64,000 nt of DNA from Chara braunii (GCA_003427395.1 BFEA01000548.1:322614-386613), one strand, 5' to 3'; shown: positions 11,654 to 23,192, counted from the stretch's first letter. The notes: generated from the letters alone by a model not told the origin. Numbers and translations: made by a program.

Positions 11654-11899
11654 ATGAGGGCTACGGGGGTGTCAGTAGTCGAGGGCATCACCAACCGAGA
11701 CAAGCACGAGGGTTGGAAAACTGAAGCAATCGAAGAGATGGAATTACACAAGCAAACTCAGAGGGAAATTACGGTCAGAATGGCAGGGGAGAGGAAGTTT
11801 ATTGAGTATGTGGTGTACTTCTATGATTGGAATGGCAAGCTACACAACATCGGTTCATCATTAGAAACGGTGGAGCAGGATAGGGTGAGGCTCGGGTGA
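11654..11899 (+). pseudogene. LTR A frame with EYVVYFYDWNGKLHN motif
   Basis: An open frame of 81 codons. The C-terminal half reads RKFIEYVVYFYDWNGKLHNI. The homologous part of LTR B (about 21590-21790) encodes KYIEYVIYFYDRDGKLHNTDSLLEIIE in a frame ended by TAG, so the amino-acid sequence is kept better than the frame. A similar phrase, ALYVYDWNAMKIHSRFTHF, occurs at about 35560. It could be an N-terminal part of the X-type protein encoded immediately downstream at 12171-12863. Function unknown. Confidence 0.4.
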
Positions 11900-12170
11900 G
11901 CAAAAATGGTGCTTGGATTGTCCTTCCCGAAGCTCTTACCTGCATTCCAACCAGCAAATAACATTCTGCAGTTCTACCAATATCCCTATTAGCAAGTGCC
12001 TCTCAATGATTTGCAGTTCTCTCGGCATTTCGATGCCAAGTAATCAGAATTCAGTGTCTCGTTAATCAACCAACATTTAACCAATACTCAATCAGCGTTC
12101 CATCATCATTCAATCAGCATTCAATCAACATTCCATCAACACCCAGTCAACAGTCATCAGTTCGGGTCAC

Positions 12171-12863
12171 TTGAGATTTCCAGTCAGAAACAATCAGCAC
12201 ACGATTATTCTCTCGTTCTACACCGGAGATCGATTAAAGTATTCATCACAACACATGAGTACAGTTCGGTCATTTCCAATTGAAGGGTCAGTATTGGCCA
12301 ATCTCAACAGAATTGTCTCTAAGGATGCGTTTCAGTATCGGTACGTCAATGCAACTGGTTTCAAGCAGGGGGAACTATCTATCTTTGTAGTTCATATTCA
12401 GTTCGCGGAGAGTACTATTCATGACCGGTGAATCTACCTGAAGAAGGGCAAGGAGACCCATGAGCATTTTAACTCGGTTTGGATCTCAGCAGCCACATAT
12501 CTTGAGAGGAAGGAGAGGGAGCTAGATGAGAGCGGAGTGAATCTGATTCGCAACTTCGGACCGAAGCTCTACACTGAGTACCCTAAGTCTCCAGTACCTT
12601 TCACTCTCACATACGGCTCTTGCTGGGGGGACTTGGTTGGTTTGGCAAAGAGGTATATCTCTCTTGCGACGATTGATTACGAGGCGGCGATCGAACCCTC
12701 AGTGTTTCGGTATCTCAGACGAGGGATCTTCTCACAACCATATCTTCCTACATATTGGGAAGAGTTTTGTGCTATGGTTGACTTCCGTATCATGGGACTT
12801 GGTTGGAAGTGTTCAGAGCTCGCTGCCTTTAGGTGGCTCTACATCCAGAGACCACAACCTTAG
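12171..12863 (+). pseudogene. X-module protein encoded inside LTR A, one stop
   Basis: A frame of 231 codons interrupted once, by TGA at 12429-12431, where LTR B reads arginine (DLRIYLKKG); CGA to TGA is the simplest explanation. It contains the X signature in order: DAFQYRYVNATGF (about 12327), LSIFVVHIQFAESTIHD, then IYLKKGKETHEHF, the helix VWISAATYLERKERELDE, and YPKSPVPFTLTYGSCWGD (about 12580). It extends about 80 residues beyond the X core, with an aromatic-rich end (WEEFCAMVDF, WKCSEL). LTR B carries the same protein (22070-22680). The same signature recurs between PBS and gag in Elements II and IV, so the protein probably belongs to the transposon. Role unknown; no catalytic motif recognised. 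Confidence 0.5.
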
Positions 12864-13397
12864 ACAGTACAAAGACTTGGCTCGAAGCACAAGAGACGCA
12901 TGACAAAATGAAAGATTGAGTGTGTGATCCAGAGGGATGAGTGAGGACTGTTGACAAGTGTCGACCACGCTCTCTTCATTTGTACTTTCTGAGACTATTA
13001 TGAGTTTTCATTCCTCCCTCATTTATCCTTGTCATTGCTCGGGTCAGTCAGTCTTGCATCATCCACATTGTTTTTGCTTAACGATTGCGTTCTCTAATGA
13101 TCCTGTCACAATTCTTAAAATTAGAAAGTTTGCGAAATTTATGCATGCATGACACAACAGAATTCTATGATTATTATTTACATGATTCTTTGTTGTTTGG
13201 AATCAAAATAAAAGATTCCTAAGACCGGGGACCAGCGAAAACCGCAATTGAAGGGTCTCGCTCGAAGCCAGACATACACAACAGGAAGGGATTTGCTTTA
13301 ATTAATTTATTTCATTTATTGCAAACATTATTCAAATCCTGCGTGACAGTTTGACTTACTGGTCGTCCAAAGTGGCCTGGCTGGAAAAAGTAGGACA

Positions 13398-14474
13398 ACG
13401 TGTCTCTTGTAGTTCATACATGATCAAGGTTGTTGACGACAATCCTTGATGGCGCGTTGAGGGAGGGATTGTCTTCGGACAGGCACGCGTTGTCGAGCGC
13501 ATCGGCTCCCTCTTTTTTCACAAAGTTTGGAGCCCTCTCGGCCATGTCATACAGGAGATAAACAAAACAAAAGTACAGAGACAACTCAGGAACGACGCAG
13601 AATAATTCCACGAACCTCCGAGACGGGCAAGGTCGCATCGTCCCTTCGTTGCTCTAGCCGGGTGCGTCAGCTATACATTCCGCGGTTCCCTACGACAGGA
13701 TAGGTTTCTGCGGGGCATAAGACTTTCCTTCCCTAAGGGGCTATTACCACCCTTAGGACGTATCCCTACCGAGCTACTGACCCACACGAGAAAGATTTTA
13801 CATACAGTCACAAAGGTAGATCAGCCGAGGGCGTTTGCTTGTCTCGCTGCAGTATAGGAAATGCTTGGTTAAACGCCAAGTGACCCCGAACGCCATCCGT
13901 TCCTTAGGGCGCTGATCTCCTAAGTACGGAGCGTACGTTGGTCGACGAGGACGGTCTCAACCAAGAGTGAAACCCTTAGATACAATCCTAGTCCCTTGAC
14001 AATCGTTTGGAAACAAGACGTTAAAATTCATATATCTTATATCAAAATTATGCAAGATCGGGTTTTGACTCGATGAGATGGTTTGCCGAAGTTCTTCTTC
14101 CCGTCCCATGTGACTGAAGAAACCTCTATATTCGTAATTTCCAAAGCTGAAGACTACCATTAAAATTTTTTTTTTTTGAAAAAGATCATCATGCCTACTG
14201 AAACTTGCCAATGAGTACCCTCTGCAAGTAAATTCAAGTGCTACCATGCAGATCAACAAGTGATCTTGTTTCTGGCTGAAGTTTGAATTCTCAGACCGAT
14301 CACACATCCGCAAACATCTCCAACTTACTTTTAGCATGCATTTTCACGTGTGTGATTACCCCTCAATGCATAAGCATGATAGTGCAATCATCGGGGCAAC
14401 CCAAATACTATTCATTTGGCTGGTCCTATCTACGAAAGAATTTTTTTTTTATATTTTAAATTACCCTCATATAG
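13398..14474 (+). other. Spacer after LTR A, no gene recognised
   Basis: The stretch following LTR A has no PBS and no convincing frame; a minus-strand open stretch at 13414-13638 has no recognisable content. Short A/T runs occur at 14168-14180 and 14440-14460. Confidence 0.4.
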
Positions 14475-14945
14475 TCATATAAACGTGACTCTATCATAAG
14501 GACAACTCAACTTGACACCTGACTCATAAAAGCCTTCACGGGCCTCAACCTCTATCCGACCGAGTTGTGCGAGTTCCTCGTCGTCAAAAGTTAAAGCGGT
14601 AGTACGTCCGCCTCGCATGACCCGAACCATCCGCGTACCATAAAGGAGAGTCATCCGCGAACCATAGAGGACAATCATCCGCGAGGCCAGTCTCCAAACT
14701 ATGGCGCGAAACGGTTGTCGCATCCGAAAGAGGTGCCTAGTCGTGGTGTCCTTAATTCGGATGATGCCGTAGCGCCCCTTCGAAAGGGTAATTTTAACTT
14801 TCACAATGACTTGGGAAAGACATTGAAGGTTACTCACACGATGAAAATACAAAGTATATCCATGAAACTGATTCGGAAGCCGGACTACTTTAGCTCGCAC
14901 GTCCGCGCGCGAGTCAGGAAAAAATCCTCGCTCGTCCCTCATCAC
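14475..14945 (-). pseudogene. Antisense open frame of 156 codons, unknown
   Basis: Open on the minus strand from ATG at 14945. The middle contains three degenerate copies of a nine-residue unit (SRMIVLYG, SRMTLLYG, TRMVRVMRG), reflecting a roughly 27-bp tandem repeat at about 14620-14700. The C-terminal part is acidic (FDDEELAQLGRIEVEAREGF). A TATAAAAG box lies about 300 bases upstream on the same strand (15237-15244). I do not recognise the product; it may be a decayed gag start of another element or chance. Confidence 0.25.
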
Positions 14946-15236
14946 GAGAGAGTGAAGCGAAGCGAGCAGGGAGAGAGTGAGAGAAAGATGAAAAAATTTT
15001 GAAGGACAAAAAAAGAGAAGAGGAGGTAGGAGACGGGGTTATGACCTTTGGCTAGAAGCCTGACTCATGCCTCTATTCTAGCAGCTCTCCTCCTCTCTTT
15101 CCTCCTGCCTACCTGGTCCTCGCTCATCTCGCTCCTTCCCTGGTTGCTTCTTGCTCTAGTCCCAACATTATCACACCAGTGTTTCCGCGTCCTCGCACGT
15201 GGGTCTTCTCTCTCTCTCTTGAGTGGCACGACCACT

Positions 15237-15244
15237 CTTTTATA
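15237..15244 (-). promoter_or_regulatory. TATA box (TATAAAAG) on the minus strand
   Basis: TATAAAAG embedded in CCACTATAAAAGAGTGG, 292-299 bases upstream of the minus-strand ATG at 14945, a geometry similar to that at 6295/5991. Confidence 0.3.
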
Positions 15245-15282
15245 GTGGAGAGGCCAGGTGGTCGGGCCCAAGTGCAACAGTC

Positions 15283-15600
15283 CTATGGCTAAAAATAGCA
15301 TTGGCCTGTGCTAAAATTAGCACAGGCCTGCGCTAAAATTAGCACGGGACTGGGACAGTCCCCACTTTGGAACACAAACAATCAGTCCCGTGATGAAAAT
15401 AGCACGCGTCTGCACTAAAAATAGCATGGGGATGGGACGGTCCCCACTTTGGAACACGAACAGTCGGTCCCATGCTAAGATTAGCATGGGCCAGCACTAA
15501 GAATAGCGCGGGCCTGCACTGAAAATAGCGCGGACCAGTGCTAAGAATAACGCAAGCCTGCGCTAAAAATAGCATAGGGCTGGGACTGGCCCGACTTTGG
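15283..15600. repeat. Array of short self-complementary GCTA-n-TAGC units
   Basis: About ten units of the type (T)GCTAAAA(A/T)TAGCA occur within some 320 bases. Most can fold as a 4-7 bp stem because GCTA and TAGC are complementary; in the first ones the stem extends (TGTGCTA/TAGCACA). They are separated by a roughly 45-base phrase containing GGGAC[TG]GGACNGTCCCC and ACTTTGGAA[CT]AC, present three times (about 15349, 15432, 15582). No frame runs through the array. Confidence 0.8.
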
Positions 15601-16889
15601 AATACGAAGGGTCGACCTTGTTAAAAAAATAGAACAAAATCCCTCTCAATCATAATAAGGGCCGAATCCCGTATTCCATTGACCATTATGGGCCGTACCT
15701 TTCCCGACAAAGTCATTTGGCCAGGTTGGTCCGGTCCCAGGCGGTCAACTCTATTTTTCTCACTAAACCGTGGTCCGTTTTCAGTGTCGTTTAGACCGGG
15801 CAATACTAATTTGGCCCTTGCAGATGCAGCGGTTCAACCCAAAGGCCGTGATTCAGTTTTCATGGGGCTGGACCGTCTTGCCGTCTTGTCCGCCGACTCG
15901 ATCCAAGGGGACCACCCAACGCGTCAACACTTCTCTGATTGTGACCACAAGCAACCCTTGGGACTGATACGACGCGGAGGCTGATCGTGACGAGTCAACT
16001 ACACGTTGACAAGGAGCGTTGGCCTCCGACTGCGTGCCGCATCTAAAGACTCTGCCGCCATCCTCTCTCTCGATGTCTGCAACCCCGTCTCGCCTGCCAC
16101 CTCGTCCAACGAAGGTGCCTCAGCCCTCGATGCCGTCCCGCCACAAGTACGGAGAGCGCCCATCGACATGTCAAAGTGGGTCCCCATCTCTCAACCCGCC
16201 CCCCCTGTGGTAGGAGACATCCCCAGCCCCCTCGCCACAGCCGGGGTGAAACCACCCACGACTGGTGTCGGAGGGCGTGGTGACCTGGCCCTCCGTTGCA
16301 TATAAGCCCATACGCTCATTTTTCGCTGCATATCAGCCCACCCGCTTATTGTTCAATGCGAGCTCGGTACCAATCCACAGGGTCGTGTGAAACTGACATG
16401 CCAGTTATTGGGCTTTCCAGTGGTACCGCACAGACTCGGCGTCCTACTTTACAATGAGCCGCTCCGTAGTTGAGGTGACTGTCAGGTTGGTCCGGATAGT
16501 AAAAGGGTAGTACGGCCTGCTCAGCTGCGTGTCAGGTCCCGACGACCGTATTATGGGGTAAGTGCAGTGGCAACGGTACAAAAGAGAAAACACAGGAAAA
16601 GGAAAAGAAAAAGAAAAGGGGAGCTGAGCGCAGAGCTTGGAATTCATGCCTAGATTTGGACCGTCGTACTAGCGCCATGAGATCTAATGGTTCTAGCAAG
16701 GTCTCTGTACTTGAGGGTTTTGAAGTATAATTTTCCTCTCTATTATTATTATTATTATTCCCGTTCTATCATTTCAAGGGCAGCAAACGGTTCACTTTCG
16801 AGCCCTGATTGTGACCTAGTAACTTAGACTGGCCAGACCTTTCACTACTCATCCTGTGCCTGACCTGTCCGGCCGAGCACCGCGTAGTG
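15601..16889 (+). other. Spacer before LTR B with one weak open frame
   Basis: 16006-16305 is open for 99 codons with Ala/Pro/Val-rich composition (SPATSSNEGASALDAVPP, DMSKWVPISQPAPPVVGD) and could be a fragment of a gag or host exon, but there is no recognisable domain. Around 16580-16622 lies an AAAAG-rich purine tract and at 16741-16760 an (ATT)n run. The true start of LTR B may lie in this stretch. Confidence 0.35.
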
Positions 16890-17574
16890 GGACCCCAAAA
16901 GAGGGGCAACCCGCGACCACTTTGGTAGGAAGCCTATCACCCCCTCGTGTGAGGTCATAGGGCCCCTCCTTACTATCGGACACAGGTACCCATCAGGGGT
17001 AGTCTGGCGAAGTGTTTTGAAGTAAGGAGGCTGGCCATCAGTATCCCGTTATGGGACCACCGCGTTGGGCTCGCAATCACATCGCGGCAAGACGAAGGGA
17101 CGGGGACTGGCAGCAAAAGGTCCGCGTGTACTATGACCGTTGGTATTTGGTCTCTCGTTCCATTTTTCCTTATTTTATTTCTAATTTTATTTCATTTTAT
17201 TATTTTCCGAGTCACAGGGCGCTAATAAGCCGAATTTTAGAGGTTACCTGAATTCCCCGTTCAGAGCATGGGGATGACGGCAAGTAGCGATCCTATAAAA
17301 AGAAAGGGGGACTGGTCTTTTGGCAACTGCGGCATAAGCGATCTCGCAACGCCAAGTACTAACCGATTGAGGACAGAAGGTCGGGGAGAGTGGTTAGTGA
17401 AGGAGATTATTGTTGTGCGAGTGCTCGCACTCTAAGTGTTAGACCTCAACTATCACGGGATCTGTAGCCTGATAACGAATATTGTCCACGGGGGCTCACC
17501 ATGGTACGAAGCAGCAAACTATACGACTATAAACCAAGATGCTTCCAGCTCCTCTGGAGATGAGAGCGGATGTT

Positions 17575-17955
17575 TGGAGGCGGGCGAACTGTGACCGCAG
17601 TCTCGGACTATAGTCATTGCAAGCGGGAGGCAAGGCTGAAGATAAATGTGAGGAAGAAATGAGGGCGGATCGAGGGTTACACGCGGCCATTACGGAAGCC
17701 AGAGGCCGTGCAGAGAGGTGCAGGAGGGATGGAGTCACAGATGAAGTGAAAGTGACCGTTTCTTACCTGGAGGCAGATACTTCGACGGACACGGTAGAGC
17801 GGGAGTAGAGGCACCTGGACCACGACTCGGAGGCGAGCGACATGAATGCAGAGACCGAGTCCTAACACGGGTTGGACCAGTGGCGGAGGGACCACTTGTC
17901 GGCTGAGCCTGTGGAGAGTGGTCCAGAGGCTAATTCCCGGCAGCAACGAGACTAA
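17575..17955 (+). pseudogene. Y-like module frame inside LTR B
   Basis: The counterpart of 7779-8279. In successive frames it reads AEDKCEEEMRADRGLHAAITEARG, then RRDGVTDEVKVTVSYLEADTS, then HGLDQWRRDHLSAEPVESGPE, matching LTR A residue for residue at many positions despite a TAG near 17806 and a TAA near 17863. As in LTR A, no known domain is recognised. Confidence 0.4.
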
Positions 17956-18425
17956 GGGACTGAGCGGTTACAGATCAAGCGCGCCTGCGACAATGATGAG
18001 CAAGAACGAGAGCAAAGAGACCCCGCCAGAGTGGCAAGAGCACTGGCTACCAAGGGAGGTTAATCTGCAGGGCATAGTAGAGGTCGTTTACTTGACCTGT
18101 GTGCTGCACGTCAACTACGATTCCCTTCTCTGCCCTGGTCACAGATTGAACAATCCTTTGTTCGTACGTGGACTACTGCAACTGCTAGCCATTAGAGTGA
18201 CCGAGCAAGGGAGGCTTTGGGAACACGCTATTCAGTTCCCTTACGATTAGTGAATGGAAAGGAGGTCAGTGCAGAAGTGATCGTGCGGTGGCTGATGCCA
18301 ACGAAAGCGCGATAAGGCTGGTTTCCGACATAAGAAAGAAGGGGGACGACGAGGAAGAGAGAGAGCAGTGTAAGCGTGAGGGAGTGTGAGTGACATCATC
18401 AACTTTTCCACAACCCTCCTAGCAT

Positions 18426-18830
18426 GTGTCTGTCAGGCCAACCCCTGTCAGAGAGCACTCCAAAGCACGTGTACTGGTGAGGAAGTCAGGTCTGTGCAGA
18501 ATCGCGGGCAGAAGAGATGAGTCGGTTGAGCCATACTTTAGTTTTGGTCGGTGCTATCTGCCTCTGATGGATGATCTTCGACTTTCTCTACGTGAACCGT
18601 TCCATGAGCCTGGGCTCGCTCACTGCGCAAAACATTTTAGTGGACTGGCTAGAGTGAATGAGTTGTATAAGAGACAGGTGAGACGTGCGGGTCTGTACTA
18701 CGAGATCAAGTCGTTCACTCCGGATACCGCGATTGGTTCGATCTCACATTCCATAAATGGTAAAGGAAGAGAGTTCGTCTCGGATGCCAGGTGTTGTGTA
18801 CTGGTTGTGCGCGAGGCTCGTGATTCATAG
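18426..18830 (+). pseudogene. Open frame in LTR B, weakly X-like
   Basis: 134 codons open. The segment at about 18620-18760 reads CAKHFSGLARVNELYKRQVRRAGLYYEIKSFTPDTAIG; a helix followed by an EIKSF phrase recalls the W..A helix and KIKTFDRLP of the X module at 52327-52827. The earlier X signature (FPY, YDxRIY) is not clear. It could be a worn X copy or a chance frame. Confidence 0.25.
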
Positions 18831-19790
18831 TGTTTGGATTGTTTCTTCCGTGCCTTTAATGTAAGTGATTTGCTGGCTACAGGATGAGGCTATTGACATT
18901 CCTTAACGGGTAGTGAACGGACGTGACATCTTGTTTTCCTGAGGGAGCGAGAGTAAGTGTTTTTTGCTGACATTTCCGGTGTAGGAAAGCGACAATAACC
19001 TTGCTCTTTTTCTTGACGTTGTACTGCGCGTGCAAACCTTGTGGTGGTGACTGGTGAAGGTGGGGAGAAAGGACGATTGTATCAGGTATGGACGGCAGAC
19101 GCCCTCCCGCGAGGTTAAGCCACGTGCCTTCAGTCAGTGATATGCGTTGACGGATGATTTTATTGAAATTAGTCCTCGGTAAACTCTAGCTACTTTGTAA
19201 ATTCAATCCGCATAAGAAAATCGTAATGGCATAAACAAAGTGCTAGTTCAAACAAAAGGTTGAGGTAAGTGCTGGTTATAAAGATAAGGAGCCGAAAGCG
19301 TGAGTTCATGGGATTGGGTGAGGGCGAGACTCTCATGAGCATCTCTTAGAGTTAGCTAAACAGAGTTGTCGTCTACGGGAGTGGTCACACTCGCCACGAG
19401 GCTCAGTAGGGTGTCCTATTTGCCCATGTGTGAGTAGCAGTTGCATGTTGAATTGTGAGTAAGAGTGAAGCTTCTAAATGTACAAGGAGTCGAGCATCAG
19501 AACGCAGTCCACCTTTGAAATATGTTGGGACTTGTAACAAATCGACCTGAAGCAGTTCTGAGATAGTGATAATGGTTGCTCCTTCTGCCCCCTGCCCTGT
19601 TTCCGTCAGAAGCCAGTGGTCAGGCATCATTGAGACGGGTTTGGCGAGTTAGAGTGGTTAAGTGCCCGATTCTCACGCATGTTAAAAGTGATTAGCAGGG
19701 TTTATCCCTTGGGGTGATAATCAGTGGGTAACAAGAGGATTAATGATCAAGTTATCACTGAAGGGCTCTGAGTCTTTCCTCCTGGGTAAT

Positions 19791-19830
<40 letters not shown>

Positions 19831-21540
19831 TACTCAATCACTATACTGGGGAAAACGGACAATCCTCGGTTGGTAAGTTGCTGGAAACTGGAGTCCTTGG
19901 TCATGACTACGCGTCTTTCCGTTGGCATGCAGTAGGGTCGGGACCAGCCTCGATATGATTACGCAAGTACCTTTTGATAATTTGATCTGAGAGCTTGGTG
20001 GGATGATGCTCGCTTGTCGTATGCTTTATTTGGTTGATGGAGAAAAAGAAGGTATTGAGAAGAGTTGCTTATCTTCTTGCTAAGTTCCAGTTTGACGGTG
20101 ATTAAAAGAGCTTACCCTGCCCCTAATGTGAGCGGGGCTAGCATCTGACACCCCACATGTACTGCATATGAACATCAATTGTGTTCGATACCAGGTTGTG
20201 TTGAGTACGCGCGGGGTTCATATAACGTGTTCAGGGTCAGGTCTTGCATTAAGCATGAATCGTACTTTACGCGTGGGTAGGTTACAACCAAAGCATACAC
20301 ACCTTCTATGTATGCAGCCTTGAGCGGGGATAAACTCCCGTTCAGGGTTACGGCATTGAGAGTAGAGTAAGATTGCAATCTAACTGAATAAATTGAGCTT
20401 GGCGTGGGTGAGTGCCCTGAGTTGCCTTAACAAGAGTTAGCAGAAGCAAGCCCCGTAATGGTATAAAGAGTGCGAACAAGACTTACAGTTGGGGTAAATG
20501 CACTCAGAGTGACTGATGTGTGTGGGATTGCCTAAAACAAAGTGCTTTGGACGATATTACTTTGCGTGAAGGAGCCCAGTGCTGACCTTGACAAAATATC
20601 ATAATACCACCTCTATGTTTGGGTATACAGTACTTTCTGCCTCTCGTATGCATTCAGTGTTCAAAGCTTGGTTTTCTCTGCTAATACTAGCACTCTGGGA
20701 AGGAACGGGGACTCGAACACCATTCAAAAAGTGGATCGCCACTGGGTTATTGTCAGGATCGAACTGTGGCTGACTCCTCAGGTCACCCGCCATCTGACCT
20801 AGAAAGATGCGGCCCCGTACAAACTACCACTTTTTAAAGATGTGTTAACCGTTATTTGAGTTATCAAAAGCAGTTGACTCGTAAGAATCTTTGCTGTGAG
20901 TCGCCAAGGAACCGGCGCTATGCAGATCACAGTGTGTGTCATTTACTGCATGTTCTATCGACGATATCAACAGCTAACGATTACCAGAGTGCTCTGGTTG
21001 TGAACCAGTTACCCAGAACCTCGGTGCCACTGACATTTCATCTTAAAAGGGGTCGACTAGGAGAGACTCGAAGAGTAAAGGAAAGGAAGGGGGGGGAAAC
21101 ATTTTAAAATTAACCTACGTGATAGGACGAAAGAGGGAGGTGCGAAATTTGGATTACACTGTAGCCCTCGAAGGACCGAAAGGGAGGAGGGTTTTTCTTT
21201 GCGTTGCATGAGGGCAAGTTCACAGTCAAGTGTGCGGAGTACTGCCGAAACTAAAGTTGCAGGACTATCCATATGACTGTGTCATTTCGGTTAGTTAAAG
21301 TCAGTACATGAGTTTTTTTTTAATTATTATTAAGCGCGGCCTACTCATGCCCTAACGAATGGTTCAGCAAACATCGCTCAACACTTCATAACCTCGACAG
21401 ACACCTGAACGCCCGCGGTTGATGAGTGGGTAACCGAATGTTACACGACTCACGATCATCCAAGACAATGTTGTACCCTGGTGTTATCCAGTCAACGCCT
21501 CATTTGGCCAGTGTCATAATCAAGTTCCCATCAGGGTCAT
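18831..21540 (+). other. Inner part of LTR B, no gene recognised
   Basis: Only short frames. 19792-19828 is an uninterrupted run of 37 T. The segment around 20040-20095 (GTTGCTTATCTTCTTGC) matches 10130-10185 of LTR A. Nothing further could be supported. Confidence 0.4.
19792..19828. repeat. Poly-T run (37 bases)
   Basis: An uninterrupted T tract, possibly the A-tail of an antisense insertion or slippage. No retroposon sequence could be recognised next to it. Confidence 0.85.
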
Positions 21541-21589
21541 TATGAAAAAGGACGAAGTCGTAGTAATGAAGTACCAATCAAACATAGAC

Positions 21590-22680
21590 AAGAAGGTAGG
21601 ATGAAAAGAAGGAGCCCTCCAGTGCATGGAGTCCCACATGCAAGCTCAAAGAGAATTTGCAATTGGGTTGGCAAAATGGAAGAAGTACATTGAATATGTG
21701 ATCTACTTCTATGATCGTGATGGCAAATTACACAACACTGACTCACTGCTAGAAATAATCGAGTAGGCCAGGACAAGGCTCGGGTGAGCCCAAAGGTGTT
21801 AGACTCTTCTCCTAAAGAACCCAATCAGCATCTCAATCTAGCAAGCGGCATTCCGTAACTTGCAGTTTTTTCAGTTCCTCACACGAAGTGACCAGTGTTT
21901 GGTGATTCGTTATTCAATCGGCAATCAACCGGAACTCAGTTAACCTTCAATCAATATCCAACCAACATTCAATCGTCCGAGTCACTCAAAACTTCCACTC
22001 AGAGTCATTCGACACACGACTATTCTCTCGCCCTACGCCAAAGATCGGCTTCAGTATCCATCACAACACATGAGTACGATTCAGTCATTTTCAGTCAATG
22101 GGTCAGTCTTGGCCAATCTCAACCAGATACCTCTCAAGGATACCTTTCAGTATGAGTAAGTCAGCGCAATTGGATTCGAACGAGGAAACCTGCCAATCTT
22201 TGTTGTCCTTACCAAGTTTGCAAGGGGTTTCATGCATGACTTGAGGATTTATTTGAAGAAAGGTAAAGAAACGCATGAACATTTCGACTTGGTCTGGATC
22301 TCGGTTGCCAGGTACCTTGAGGAGAGAGAAAGGGAGCTTGATGAAAGTGAGACAAAGTTTATCCGTAGCTTCGGACCCAAGCTCTAAGCCTCCAGTACCC
22401 TTCACTCTCACAGATGACTCTAATTGGGGTGACCCAGTGGATCTAGCCAAGATGTACATTTCGCCCGCAACGATTGATTGTGAGGCGATGACCGAACCAT
22501 CAAGTTTTAGCATCTCAGACGAGGGATTTTCTCTCAGCCATATCTTCCTACTCTATGGGAGGAGTTTTGTGCTATGGTTGACTTTCGTGTCACGGGATTC
22601 GGTTGGAAGTGCTCGGAACTCGCAGGGTTCAGATAGCTCTACATCCAGAGACCACAACCTCAGGGAGTACATAGACATGG
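21590..22680 (+). pseudogene. X-module protein encoded inside LTR B, broken
   Basis: Matches 11690-12863 of LTR A. The X part runs from ATG 22070 to TAA 22385-22387 with one TAA in place of a sense codon near 22156: SVLANLNQIPLKDTFQYE, IFVVLTKFARGFMHDLRIYL, HFDLVWISVARYLEERERELDE, SFGPKL. A short deletion then shifts the frame, and the C-terminal part continues at about 22388-22630 as SKPPVPFTLTDDSNWGDPVD. It is preceded by the YIEYVIYFYD segment (about 21690-21770). The arginine of DLRIY that is a stop in LTR A is intact here, so each LTR carries lesions of its own. Confidence 0.45.
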
Positions 22681-23192
22681 TTTAGGCACAAGAAAAACGC
22701 AGCAAAACGAAAGATTGAGTAAATGACCTGGAGGGATGAGTGAGGACTCTTGATTAGTGCTGGTCATTCTCCTTATGTGTACTCTCTGAGATTATTATGA
22801 GTTCTCATTCTTCTCTGATTTATTTTATCATTGCTCGAGTCAGTCAGTCTTGTTTCTCTTGCATTGACTATGCCTGATGATTGTGCATTTCTGATGATCT
22901 TGTCACAATTCTCAAAATTAATAAATTGGCAAAATTGATGCATGCATGACATATCAGAATTTTATGATTATTATTTGCATGGTTCTTTGCTGTTCCGAAT
23001 CAAAAGAAAAGATTCCTAAGACCAGTGAAGACCGCAATTGAAGGGTCTCGCTGGAAGCAGGACGCACACAACAGGAAGGGATTTGCTCTATGTAATTTAT
23101 TTTATTTTTTTATCATCAACCAAACCTTGCGTGACAGCATGTTGGCTTTCTGGTCGCTCGAAGTGGCTTGACTAGGAAAAGTGCGACAAAAA

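Larger units (their letters stand above)
1..13397 (+). mobile_element. Element I: Ty3/gypsy LTR retrotransposon, 5'-truncated by window edge
   Basis: The stretch contains, in Ty3/gypsy order, reverse transcriptase, RNase H and integrase remnants, then a 3' tail and a long terminal repeat. Its first 4.5 kb aligns by eye, without large gaps, with 27813-32236 (Element II), so the two are copies of one family. The right end is placed at the ACA at 13397 because the homologous LTR of Element II stops at 23188, a few bases before a tRNA-Asp primer-binding site. No such site follows 13397, so this LTR is a 3' or solo LTR. Linking the pol remnant to LTR A over 4517-7220 is inference from order and orientation. 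Every reading frame is broken, so the copy cannot act autonomously. Confidence 0.75.
7220..13397 (+). repeat. LTR A: long terminal repeat of Element I (left edge uncertain)
   Basis: Collinear similarity with 16890-23188 (LTR B) is visible at several anchors: GGTAGGAAGCCTATCACCCC (7260/16927), 'tatcccgttatgggacc' (7378/17041), GAAATGAGGGC (about 7965/17657), 'gcttatct' (10156/20065) and, at high identity, 11800-13397 against 21670-23188. The right end ACA at 13397 lies 49 bases after a CCTGCGTGACA box (13338-13348) that is kept in LTR B (23126-23136) and before the Element III PBS (42600-42610). An AATAAA occurs at 13207. A length above 6 kb is large for an LTR. The exact left end, normally TG, could not be fixed. 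Confidence 0.65.
16890..23188 (+). repeat. LTR B: 5' long terminal repeat of Element II
   Basis: Collinear with LTR A. It ends GCGACA at 23188, four bases before a tRNA-Asp primer-binding site (23193-23210), which fixes it as a 5' LTR. The CTTGCGTGACA box lies 52 bases before the end (23126-23136). The last 500 bases are highly similar to LTR A (for example GATTCCTAAGACC and ACCGCAATTGAAGGGTCTCG), while the middle is strongly diverged and holds a 37-base T run. The visible length is about 6.3 kb, equal to LTR A within indels. Confidence 0.72.

Noticed and set aside
15283-15600. CRISPR-like palindromic repeats
   Set aside because: Spacing is irregular, spacers are themselves repeated, and there are no cas genes.
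20599-20793. tRNA-like phrase GGGACTCGAACACC near 20705
   Set aside because: No acceptor stem, anticodon arm or B/A box arrangement could be completed around it.
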